Shown here in pieces: positions 24,433 through 35,096 of a stretch of 64,000 nucleotides of DNA. The notes below the pieces were generated by a model, which made no database searches, had not been told where the DNA came from, and worked only from the letters and a program-made list of their open reading frames with translations. This stretch comes from Nilaparvata lugens (Eukaryota; Arthropoda; Insecta; Hemiptera; Delphacidae): contig NC_052507.1 of NCBI RefSeq assembly GCF_014356525.2, positions 34,413,513 through 34,477,512 of the forward strand. The letters run 5' to 3'. A program made the translations under genes and the position numbers. The stretch's first letter is position 1. Every line of letters starts with the position of its first letter.

Positions 24433-25383
24433 CAGTGGTCGCCAAACAGTCGATCGCGACCGGTAGCTCGTGGGGTGGTTTTTGGTAGCTCACAAAAATG
24501 CTTGGGTTGTCAACCATGCATTGAGAAACATGGCTACAAAATTTTGCATTCCTCACAGATATAACTGAGAAGTTGAATGATTTAAATTTGCAGTTTCAAG
24601 GAAAGATAAGGACATCGGTGAAATGATTTGAACTGTAAAATCGGTTTCCAAGGAGCTTGAGATGTGGGAAAAGAATGTCGTCCAGTTTGAATATAAACAC
24701 TTTTCCAGTCTGAAGAAAATCAATGACGAGAAAAATCCTTCACAGTACCTCAGCATAACCAAGAATACGTTACAATTCAGACTTGAGACAACAGTTTGAT
24801 CAACGAATTCAAGATTTTAAAAGCATATCGAATATGGTACAATTCGTCAACTCTCCTTTTGTAGAGATCGATGCAGAAGATTTTGCAGCTTGTGTTGTAA
24901 AATATTTTGGTGGAGATCAGGCTTCAGTTGAAATGGAATTTGTGGATTTTTAAAATGATCTTGTCTCTCAGATCACTTTCTACAACTGGAAATATTTGGC
25001 CTCAAGTCCCCAAAGAAAAATATCCAATTATTATTGAGGTTGAAAGCTATGCTCAGCTCTACCTACTTGTGTAAATCATCTTTTTCAAGTATGAAATTCA
25101 TAAAAAATCGATATAGGGACATGTTTTGGACAACTGCATCAGAATGGCGGCTACAACGTCAAGAAAATACTTGATGACCAAAAAGAGTTCCACTGCTCTC
25201 ATTGAAATGTACATTTCAACTTTTGTTGTACTTTTTGCTATGAGATAAGTAGATCTCTACACTAGAAATGTATCTTTATAGGCGATAAAAGATACTTTCT
25301 TTATTCTAATATTCCTTGGTAGCTCACTAGAAGATTTATAAATGCTATTCTAGCTCATAAGCTCATAAGTTTGGCGACCACTG
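24433..25383 (+). mobile_element. Decayed hAT transposon with 8-bp target duplication
   Basis: The termini CAGTGGTCGCCAAAC (24433-24447) and GTTTGGCGACCACTG (25369-25383) are perfect 15-bp inverted repeats of hAT type. ACTTAAAG flanks both sides (24425-24432 and 25384-25391), a perfect 8-bp target duplication as expected for hAT. At 951 bp it is far shorter than an autonomous element. It keeps only shreds of transposase (see the pseudogene entry). The intact duplication shows the insertion boundaries are undisturbed even though the coding part is broken. The internal deletion probably happened before or independently of insertion. Confidence 0.9.
24545..25165 (+). pseudogene. hAT transposase remnant (SCAND3/GTF2IRD2-like)
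   Basis: Conceptual translation in shifting frames gives family-typical fragments. Near 24546 is FLTDITEKLNDLNLQFQGK, the conserved segment preceding the C-terminal half in ZBED/SCAND3/GTF2IRD2-like hAT transposases. Near 25000 is 'WPQVPKEKYP'. From about 25040 comes STYLCKSSFSSMKFIKNRYR, the hAT C-terminal dimerisation signature. Several stops and frameshifts separate them, including a frame change just after QGK and a TGA soon after. The N-terminal BED finger and most of the catalytic domain are missing. It is clearly non-functional. Family assignment is from motif memory. Confidence 0.75.
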
Positions 25384-25391
25384 ACTTAAAG

Positions 25392-26455
25392 TATACTTGG
25401 AGAGATCGATGGATTGGTTATTTTATGCAATGAACTTTTAGGTTTTCTCTTGCTAACTCTGTAGCTATGAGAATTTACTTGACTTTTGTTGAATTTGTTC
25501 AATCTGCTCATGATTGATCTTTCTATTAGAAACTACTAGAAGAATCATTTCGGCTATTCCATTCCATTGATCTTTCGTGAGATAGAATGAGTTTTCATGA
25601 GATATTTTCCAAATTCTATAAATAAGAGTGAAATAAATACCAATAACTATATGAGTATTTTTTTTTCTAGTTTTCCAACTCCAACTCACCCAGTACAGCA
25701 CTAAAGAGTTCTGAAACATATGAACAGATTATTTCAATCTAAAACACATGAAGAGTGCAGAATATTCCACTCTAAAACACAAGAGCAGGATAATAATTCA
25801 CTATTGATGAATCCTATCGTATGATTCTAACAATATTCTAAATATAATTTTCAGATGATGAAAATTCATTATGAATTTTGCAATTACTTTAATTTTAAAA
25901 TCATCTTATCAAATCCAATGTATATGCAAATACGTATTTAGGAATAGAACATATTTTCTATTTCCAATCTATGTGGGATAGAATCTGTATTCCCTGACTG
26001 ATATTGTTATACCAGCACCACAGTTCCTGTTACTCATTATTCTAAATCAATTTGGAAATTTCCAACCAGTCTCCTCTATTTGCCAATAATAATTACTGTT
26101 ATTATTCATTGATAGTATTTGGAATCACCATGTTCAACAACGATGATGATGTTGTAAACTGCAGAATGCAGATAATGATGGAATTATAATTATCGGTTGT
26201 GATTTATGTGGGATGAAGCCTGTGGTCACGGTTTGGCCAAGGAAGGGGAGAAGAGGGAGAAAAGATAGAGAAATATGAAGAGGGGGAGAAGATTGGAGAA
26301 GAAGACAAAGAAGGAGAAGAAGATGAAGAAGGAGAAGAAATGAAGAAGAGGAAGGGGAGGAAGAGATTAATAGTCGGGAGTCGTGATTCTTTTCTGTTCC
26401 CAATTTCAGTTTGAAGGAGTGATCATCCTCCTCCATCTAATTACAGGCCGAGCCA
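25392..26455. other. Non-coding stretch with a purine tract
   Basis: A GA-rich plus-strand tract at about 26235-26365 produces a spurious Ser/Leu-rich minus-strand frame of 100 codons. Nothing else is recognised. Confidence 0.5.
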
Positions 26456-26568
26456 CTTGAACGTGATCGCCTGTCGTGCCGTATCCGACGTTTGAACGAC
26501 GTCGCAATATCACTTCTAGAGTGCATGCGCGAGATTTAATATCGCGTACACTCTTTTGATAAACAACT
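26456..26568 (+). promoter_or_regulatory. CpG-rich promoter-like block
   Basis: About a dozen CpG dinucleotides fall within 100 bp of AT-rich surroundings. The block holds 'gtgcatgcgcga' with an NRF-1/ewg-type GCATGCGC half site. An imperfect hairpin (about 26518-26552) has arms that both start with GAGTG when read inward. An ATG in a reasonable context (acaactATGG) follows at 26569. A core promoter or 5' UTR is an inference; no TATA box or clear initiator is seen. Confidence 0.3.
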
Positions 26569-26667
26569 ATGGAAGGGAAAGTTGGTCCAGATGGTGGTAG
26601 TGGCCCGACTTATTCTATTCAAATCGATGTATTTTATCAATTCAGATCAATTTCAATAAATAATTAA
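26569..26667 (+). CDS. Possible 32-codon mini-ORF after the CpG block
   Basis: ATG to TAA, encoding MEGKVGPDGGSGPT followed by 18 more residues. The start is in a good eukaryotic context and sits directly downstream of the CpG-rich block. The first 14 codons are Gly-rich with balanced base composition; the rest is AT-rich and looks intronic. The true arrangement might be a short first coding exon with a donor I cannot locate, or no gene at all. I recognise no homologue. Confidence 0.15.
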   Translation: MEGKVGPDGGSGPTYSIQIDVFYQFRSISINN

Positions 26668-29600
26668 TTGTGTGGAATTGATTCAGGTAATTAAACCTTA
26701 TTCAGAAAAATATTTAGTTTGAGTCTATTTTAAGAGCTTTTTATTCGAGCTCTGAATGTTTTTCACTCCTGTTTGCAGACGAGAAGTTTCCTAAGCAGAC
26801 AGTATTGTATTCAATGACCTGATAAACAGTGTAATGTAATCTGTTTTATTAGTAATACTAAATCATTGAATAAAAATTGATTTAAATAACTTATTCAATA
26901 CTGGTTTTCCTCTATAGTTGTCAAGTGAAAGAATGTGTTGTTTGTGACGTGGACTCGGAGGTTAACTTGAAATTATTTGATTTTTATAAAATGATGATGG
27001 AAGAAATGCGCTTCAGATTCGATTGAAGTCATGGAGCAATTAGTAAGAATTAGTAAGATACATGAAAAAATGAATTCATGATTGATAAATTATAATTTAT
27101 GTATTTATTCATAGGTTATATTAGAGATATAAGGAGATATTAAAAATCGTTCAGAGTCCAAAGAATCTTTGCCATTGATTGTCAGTCGTGTCACTTATAA
27201 TTCCTATCAATCGCTGCAAACAATCCTGTGTTTTACATACAATTGTAAATGGAGGTTCATCAAACATGATAGTCCCATTCGCAGTTGTCCATTTCCAGTA
27301 CAGATTCAGCTGAATATTTCAAACCTATCCCGTTCCAATCATAACCGTATTATTCATTCAGGGGAAACGTAGTTTCCGATTAATATAGGAGTAGTAGTGC
27401 ACCGCCAAAAGAAGAATATAATAATGTGTAGGTGACAAGAGACCTAAATGATAGAGTGATATGCAAATCGTCCACGAAATAGACCGCTATGCAAATGGGC
27501 TGCAGCCGCGAGCGTCGAGGGTGTCCGAGCTGGGTGAACCAGGTGGGTTTTGGGTTCAGGATCAGGGTTCTGGCACATCTCCCCACGTCATGTAATTGCG
27601 CCACCCTTTATTATTCACTGGCACATCATTCCATACAAAGTGCCTATGATGTTCCTGGCCTGCAGGCCTTTTGTCCCAGCGTTTGAAAATATTCAATGCC
27701 TGTTGAAATCGTATCCCCCCCTTCTCCCACGATCACCCCTCTCCATCAACATTTTTCTTCCCCCTCCCCAGGACTCACTGATATCAGCTTCCATTGTCTG
27801 TTCGCCAAATTTCACTGAAACTCGGACAGCGAGTGATTTTAATTTTCGCCGAAAACGCATTCATCATTCGTTGAACCTGAATGAAAGGTGTAGCTGATAC
27901 AATAGAGTTATACAGAGCATTGGAGAGATGGCTGCTAATTGTTTGTTGTTGCAGTAACACGATGGTTGCACTAACACAGTAATGTCATGCTTTCGAGTTG
28001 GGTTTAGTTCTCGAAGATGGATCGAGAAGGTTTAAATGTTGCAATTTTATTTATTAAGGAAAGTGATTGAGTTTTTGACTTTTATTGATCCAATAGAAGA
28101 AAAGTTAGATAATGTTTCGCTCTAATTGAGAAATATGATTGTAACTGTTGAAAAAATTAATAAATAAAAATAAGAGTTCTCTATTATTTTTCTATATTAA
28201 AGAATTTCCAATGTTTTGTCACGGAGTCATTGAATTTCATACGGTTGTAGGCTGAACTTATGACTCGGAATCTTAGTCCCATATATTAGAATGATAATTC
28301 ATCAAGGTAACAATATTTTTTATTGCATGATTCAGTATCGTTGAAGTTATATAATTTTTACTCCGATTTTTTTAGCAACGTTTTACTACCCTACATTAGT
28401 CAGATTGATTTATTTTACTAAGTAACTACTTTTCAGATGGCCTTTCAAACATAGTTTGGAAAAACATTCTTGATTTTGAAAGTTCCATTCATCATAAAAA
28501 GTTATCATATTTATAGGATTTTTCATATACTCTCCTATCTATTTTGAAACTTTAGAACTTTTCAACAAAAACCTCACTCTTGAAAGCGATATTTATTTGG
28601 TGTAATAACGGCTGAATAATAATTCAATCACAAAGTATTAATAAATCGTAACTTTGAGAGAGCTGGCGGTTTTCTGGTTTAAAAACTCAGAAAAATATTC
28701 TGAGATGTTTTCCAGTCTCAAGAGGCTTTTCCATGCTTTCGTGCACTTTGCTCACAGTTTTCCTCCTTCAATCTCACTCACTTCAAGACCTTAATCTGAC
28801 TTTGCTTCTCGTTGCTGCGAGAAAGAAATTGCCTGAGGATAATCCTTCGTCAAAACATTATTACTTCATCGTTATTTAAAGTGCTGTCTTTTGAACTGTC
28901 GCTCTTGTTATTGAAGTTTCTCTCAATTGAAAGCCACCAAATAACCTTTTTCAAAGGCCGTGTCGGAAACTTGGCAAGTTTATTAGAATTCTTTTATTGC
29001 TGATGTTTCCTTCTCAAAGTTCATATTTTCTCTGAGGGATCTATGTAATACAATAGCTGTGCTTCAGAAATAATTGGAATAGAAATAACTTTGGTTGAAG
29101 CATAGCGGTGAAACTGGAAATTTTCATATCAAGATGAAAGTTGTTCATTTAAATAGACTAAAAACGTGTAACTTTCAAAACCCACGTATTTGTAATAGGG
29201 ATCAAATATTTCAATAAAACTATTCCTACAATACAAATTCAATTTTGACCTCCATCTTGAAAAGAATTTTTTACCTATAAATTTCTCGTTATAGTTTCTT
29301 GCTTCTCATCTACTTATATCATTAATTTGTTTTGAGCTCCTTCCTCATCCCTTTCTGATAATTACAGCTGAATACTTTCATATCTCCGTCCAACCATTGA
29401 AATTATTATTAAAAAATAATGAAATACTTATTTATAGTAATTGACCTTTTTTATCTCAATAAATGATTTTGTAACTGTGTCCCCATTAATTCAATAGTGC
29501 ATCTTGATTTCCTGACACTCTTTAAACTTCTTTCGTAGCTCGCAATGTACATTCTTCCTAACTGTGAGAAACTCTTGCAGCCTATCTTCAATAAGGTACT

Positions 29601-31087
29601 CATAAACTCATCTATTGTCTGCAAAGTTCGTTCATTAAAGAAGTTAGAAGAGTTTTCCATTCGAGTGGGCTATCATTGGCCACTATCATTTCAATTTCCT
29701 GCACACGTTTCTGAGGTCTATCTGGTACCATCATTCATTTGATTCCCGAGTTGAAGAAACCGCTCAAGGGTTTCCTATGCCAGCTCCAACGTCAGGGCCA
29801 CGGTTAGTCACTTGCGTTCTCATTGTGACGCTCTCTCCCGCGTCTTATCTGGTCATTCCAAACGACTAATCTTGCCGCCTGAAGGCGCCACTGTCGCTAC
29901 TGTTTCAACGTTTTCATATCGTGCACCTATCTTTCAATGCTATTGTTCACGGTTATGCAGTTGGGAGTACAGCATGCTGGATTCCATATTATTGTGGCAT
30001 GTTCTATTTACTGAAATGTTGCAGATTATTCCAAACTTTTTAATTGAACAGTATTAATCTCTCAATTCGTTCGTTAATTTCCAAAACTCCCCAATTTTTC
30101 GTCAATTGTCAACTTTTAATTGTAAAAATTGGAATTTTTTCTATAAATTATGATATATGATTCCATCTCTTTATTATATAATGTGCTTCGGTTATATTAT
30201 AAGTCAAGTTGTGAAAAGACTTCACATTTCACATTTAACAAATACTCGAATTCTTGATGAACCTCTCAATTTGTTGATGAAGATTGTACTTCTGATCTCA
30301 TAGAGTGTAAATTTCAATTAATACATTTATCAATCAATTATTCTATTTCTTTTATGACTTATTGTTAAATTTAGATGCATTATAGTTTTCTAGTGATGAG
30401 TAAACATTAGTTTCAGTTGGTTCATCAACTCGATTTGATATTCAACTATCAGAAGATCAGATAATTCAGATAATTCTATCAGAAGATGAATAATTATGAT
30501 CATTCACTTCATAATTCAACTTCTTCAGCATCCATATTTCACGAGAATAGAATTTAGTAGTCACTGCATAGTTATATTTACTCATTCAATGTATTCGACA
30601 CACTGTTGAGTGGTAACGATGATGAATGTTTACGAGGACTGTAAACAGTAATGAGTCTGGGTATCATAAACTGTGGACTTGCTATGAATCTTGAGTAGCT
30701 CTGAATAGAACAATGTTTGTTTTAGATTTCTCATCTTTCCTCAACTTGGATTATAAAAGCACAGCTTTATCTTGTTATGATGACATCAAATATTCAATGT
30801 ATAAATAATGTCTTCAGTATTAAATTATCTTGATAGTATTTGTTAAAAGTGGAATGTAACGTCTTTTCACATTCATCAATAGATTTCGGTCATCTCACTC
30901 GACTCACAGTTCAACTTACTGATCTTTCTCGTTTTGTTTTAAAAATTTGCGAAAATGAAGAAACATCAAATAACCTGGCTGGCATGAAAATGTTCTGGTT
31001 TGTGAGAACCCTCATTTCTTACTCATTATCAAGTCATCAAGTGAGAGAAATCAACAGCATTATAATTGATATAGACATAAAAAAGGG
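26668..31087. other. Non-coding stretch
   Basis: No gene or transposon is recognised. Positions 27480-27780 and 29760-29920 are GC-richer than average but have no readable domain in any frame. Confidence 0.45.
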
Positions 31088-32215
31088 GGTGTGCTTGCAA
31101 TTCATATTGTAGTTCTGGTTCTTTAATATATTATTTGGGTACATAAGAGAAGTCCAGAACCAATTTCTTCATGCAAAATTTCCTTGTGCTAGATACAGGG
31201 TGGCCCAAAAACCTCGTATTTCCGGCTCATTTTCCAGTTTTCAGCTATTTCTACCAAATCTCGTGATCGGACAGAAAAATTTGCTCTCGCCTTTTTTTTA
31301 GATTATAAAATTCTAACAATTTTCACATTCTCACTAGATTTGGAAATTTTATCAGAAGTATTTCATAAGACATGCAGCTTTGAATATAGAAATTCACCAT
31401 TTTTTGGGTATTGGAATATGGGCTTAAGTACACTCAACAATAAATTTTCCATTTTTTGACCGAATTTGACTTATGATGCATGAATTTGGACCACCTTGAC
31501 AAGACGAAAAGAATGAAGTCTAGTACGATGAAAGCTGAGCACTGTGTCGAAAGTTATAAGTGTTTGAAATTTTGATCCTTGAGGTGTCCTTAAGCGCGCC
31601 TCTCCACTAGGAAATACTGAAATGAAGTGCATCTAACAGGTGATTCTCATAGAACATAATCTTATGACCTTATGTCAATGTCATTGTGCGAAATATCAAT
31701 GTGAGGACAATGTAGTTGGTGATGATGGTTGAAACTGAAAATTAGTTGTTTTTCACAATACAAGGAACATTGTTGTCTGGTGTACCTGAAAATCCTTATA
31801 AGATAGAGCGCTCTACCTAATCTCAAATTGTAGAGCACAAAAATACGCCCAGAGGGATTTTGAATTATACATCTAAATGGTAACAATCAAAAGATATTGT
31901 TGATCAAAAACTAAAATTCATCAAAATTGATTTTCTTCTTCAAATTCCACTCATTTTTGAAAAATCATAACTCAATACTCATTGGAGATAGAGAGTTCCG
32001 AATAATCTCATTTATTTAGAATTATGTTTAATAAAAATATTAGATTTATGTAATAAAATATTTATTCAGAAAACTGGAAAATGAGCCGAAAATACGAGGT
32101 TTTTGGGCCACTCTGTACCTAGCACAAGGAAATTTTGCATGAAGAAATTGGTTCATCTCTTATGCACCCAAATAATATATTAAAAAATCAGAACTACAAT
32201 ATAAATTGCATGCAC
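31088..32215. mobile_element. Long-TIR hairpin element with mariner-like inner ends
   Basis: Arms of about 155 bp are inverted copies: 31088-31245 and about 32062-32215. The outer part runs from 'tgcaattcatattgtagttct' to 'ttccttgtgctag'. The inner part begins CAGGGTGGCCCAAAAACCTC (31196) and ends in its near-complement (CCACTCTG, 32115), with TA at 31194-31195 and 32116-32117. The inner ends resemble Tc1/mariner-type termini with TA target duplication. The roughly 820-bp core has no transposase. It is either one long-TIR non-autonomous element, or a 920-bp mariner-like MITE inserted at the TA in the exact centre of an older hairpin. Confidence 0.75.
31196..32115. mobile_element. Putative Tc1/mariner-type MITE, TA-flanked
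   Basis: The inverted ends (CAGGGTGGCCCAAAAACCTC… and its near-complement, about 48 bp) are bounded by TA on both sides. The interior is AT-rich without coding remnants. If it is a separate insertion, removing it with one TA joins the outer arms into a near-perfect palindrome centred on the TA. Confidence 0.5.
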
Positions 32216-34746
32216 CAATGTATATAATGACTGGACTATTATGAGAATGTAGTGGTTACGATTATGATCTAATAATAATTAGGACTTGGTTTCTGATAAC
32301 ATATTCCCAGCTTGGGTAAGAAGACTTGCAATCGCTTCTCATTTGAAATGCATCCGATTATTATTTGATTAGGGATGGATGTCAAAGTGAAAGTCCTGTA
32401 GAATATACTATCATCAATGTGTGTTTAAATGTCTTCAAGTTGTAATAATTTGAAAAAAAATGTGTCAGAGTAACTTCATATAATTGTCTCACGGTGGAAC
32501 TCATAGTGACACGTGTTCTACATTACAAGAGAACTTTCTGAGAAGTTTGGAAAGAAAAATGGGAAGAAAGTGTTGCATAAAGAAGGAGTATAAATATTCT
32601 GCGAAATGCAGGCATAAGTAATAAACTGCGAGGGGAGAGAGAATTCAAGAAAAGTAGACGCTTCTGGTCGGAAAGCTCATTCGAAGAAGATAACGGAAAC
32701 TTTTCTGATAACAAACTCGCCTTTCAAATTATTACTTGAGAATTCTTTTGAAATTTATTGGACTTCAACTTGCTCCTGAATTTAATGTCTTATTCATATC
32801 ACTTCAACTTACTTCTACCTATAAATCCATCTGCTACTCACGGTGCACTTGAAAGTAACTCATTTTTATCAGTTCCAATTATCATCACTATTGTGGTAAA
32901 TTCTACCTAAGGGGCCATATTAAGGGTGGATGATAGTATGAATTTAATGTATACCTTAATGTGTCTTGGATAGCTTGATTAGAGAAAGATATATTGACTA
33001 GTGTTCCAAAAATGTCTGGGAATTTCCACTTATCCATTAAAAGAACATGGATTTTGCGTTTTGAACATTATTTACGTCTGTGGTGGAGCCACAATCCAAC
33101 AGATATATTCTCAGCTAGGAAAACTCCTATAATCCTGTACTATCTTTATATATTCATTTTCCTGCTCCGGCTTATTAATTCCCTCTCCCTTTTCAAATTG
33201 GTGGATTTCTGTGATTTCCTCTTTTTCCGTCTCAGTCTCATCCTCCTTATTCCCATATCCTATTTATTCTTTTCTCTGCCATCCTACCATGATCAGATAC
33301 TATTCTATTCTAATTGGAATTATCACTTTAATCGTTCAATTGAAATACAGCTCCCTGTTCATACCCTGATTCCTTATTTAGAGAAATAACCTTTTCACAT
33401 ATTATATCCATTAAGGTTCCTCTTCTAGTGCTATTTTCTTTCCATCAAGCTTTTATTCATGATTGCCATCACCGGAAATTTGAGAAATTTCCACCAGTAA
33501 AGACCTAAGTTATCGAAAAATCGTAGTGACGCAGTCATAGTGGGACATTGTTGTGTGGTAGTGACACTATTATTTCCTCTCCGTAAATGCAGTTCAAAAG
33601 CAGGATGTATTCATCTACTCCAGTGTTTCTCTAAATACAACTTTTTAACAATGAGCTTCTCCCTGAACTGAAGTATTATTCATGTAGTACGCTGCTCAAG
33701 TCTCAAGTGTAAAAAGTATAAACACAACGCACATCGGAAATACGTTGAAAACTGGGAGAGGTCAGGCCAGTAGAAGCTTGTAGAAGGAGCGGGACTAGAT
33801 GGACTGGAGATAGAAAGAAGGCATTCTCAGAGAGAATGGAGGCATACTGGGAGTAGAAAAAGCGGAGAATACCCAGAAATGTGGTTCATAGACGTACTTA
33901 GCGACTTCCATTAAGGGAGCTAGACGCGAATAATAATAATAATTGTTGAACGATATGAAGCGTACAGATAACTGATGATTTTGATAACAAATTGAAACAC
34001 TTCTCTATAAATGGGAACGAGAGTCATGATGAATGAGCTCTGAGCCATCTCGTACAGGTGACTTGAACACGTTTAATACAGGAGCCATTACGTGCTAATC
34101 CATGGGTTGGCGCGTGCACTCCGTCACCATGAGAAGCTCCAGCTTCCAGTAGCAGGCACGAGTTATGGCTGACAGTTTTGCCACCATCGCACCATGTGAG
34201 AGTGAGAGTGGAGATGCTCAACGAGCTTTTGTTACTGCTGCTGCTGGTGCTAGCTGCTAGCAGTTAGCTCTGCTGAAATTTATATAATTGTTTGCGGGCT
34301 GGATGAGACTAGGCTATAATAAAGGGATGTGTAATGAAAACAAGCCAACATTTGTATAATCTCTCGTGTCATACACGTGTGTGTTAGTGTGTAGGTGACA
34401 GGAGATGGGCCTGGAGTGGATCACCAATGAGGTGTGCCACTGAAAGCGAGAGAGAGTGAGGTATGACTGAAGCTGTGCGGGAAACAGAGAGAGACAATGT
34501 GAACTGAGAGACTTTAGGTGACATCTGATTATAGATTTAGGATTTCACAATGGAAAAATCGATATTATTATTCCCCACATATTGTTTGCTTATGAGTTTA
34601 TTTATTAGTTGGCAATAATTCGGGATGAGCCAACAGTCATTCGACCAAAACTGTTTCTATCACCAATTTAAATTCAATAGGCAGTTCACAGATCATTTGT
34701 TATGATGATGATTCGATTCACTCATAATAATTTACTCTTGTAGCTC
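32216..34746. other. Non-coding stretch
   Basis: No convincing gene. Positions 33730-33945 are GC-richer and end in 'gcgaataataataataat', reminiscent of a LINE 3' end with an AAT tail, but no reverse-transcriptase peptide is readable. A tiny frame at 34213-34266 (MLNELLLLLLLVLAASS, then TAG) has signal-peptide character owing to a short CTG run. It is probably incidental. Confidence 0.4.
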
Positions 34747-34749
34747 TTA

Positions 34750-35093
34750 GGGTGGCCACTAACGATAGGATATTTTTGAACACACAAGTTGTCTCATCAG
34801 CGAAAGGCTTCGAACAAAATTTTTGAAGTTGAGTTTTTATATCTTTGATTTTTGTTGTCCATGTTTATTTCTTACCTGCTCTATTTGAGGTTGAATTATC
34901 TCAGTATCATTATCATTTTTAATCACTCCCCAGTAATTTATTGTTATTGGCTGTTTATTTTATATTAGAAGTTAGAAGCTGCTGTCAAACAACTTTTTTC
35001 CGGTCCAAGCCTTTCACATGAATGTCTTCTTCGTTGGCAGACATGTCCGTTCACACATGCTCGACACACTTTTCCTGTCGTTAGAGGCCACCC
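34750..35093. mobile_element. PIF/Harbinger-like MITE (344 bp)
   Basis: The left end GGGTGGCCACTAACGATAGG (34750 onward) matches the reverse complement of the right end (GGGTGGCCTCTAACGACAGG, ending 35093) at 18 of 20 bases. TTA flanks both sides (34747-34749 and 35094-35096). The GGG-starting termini plus a 3-bp TTA duplication fit PIF/Harbinger. A further internal motif, 'gaaaggcttcg' on the left against 'gaaaggcttgg' on the opposite strand at right, extends the arms' similarity. No transposase is present. Confidence 0.75.
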
Positions 35094-35096
35094 TTA

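Noticed and set aside
33730..33945. Possible LINE 3' end with (AAT)n tail
   Set aside because: The composition and tail are suggestive, but no RT peptide, partner end or target duplication could be read.
34213..34266. Signal-peptide-like mini-ORF (MLNELLLLLLLVLAASS)
   Set aside because: The Leu run comes from a short CTG repeat, the frame stops after 17-18 codons, and there is no convincing donor site.
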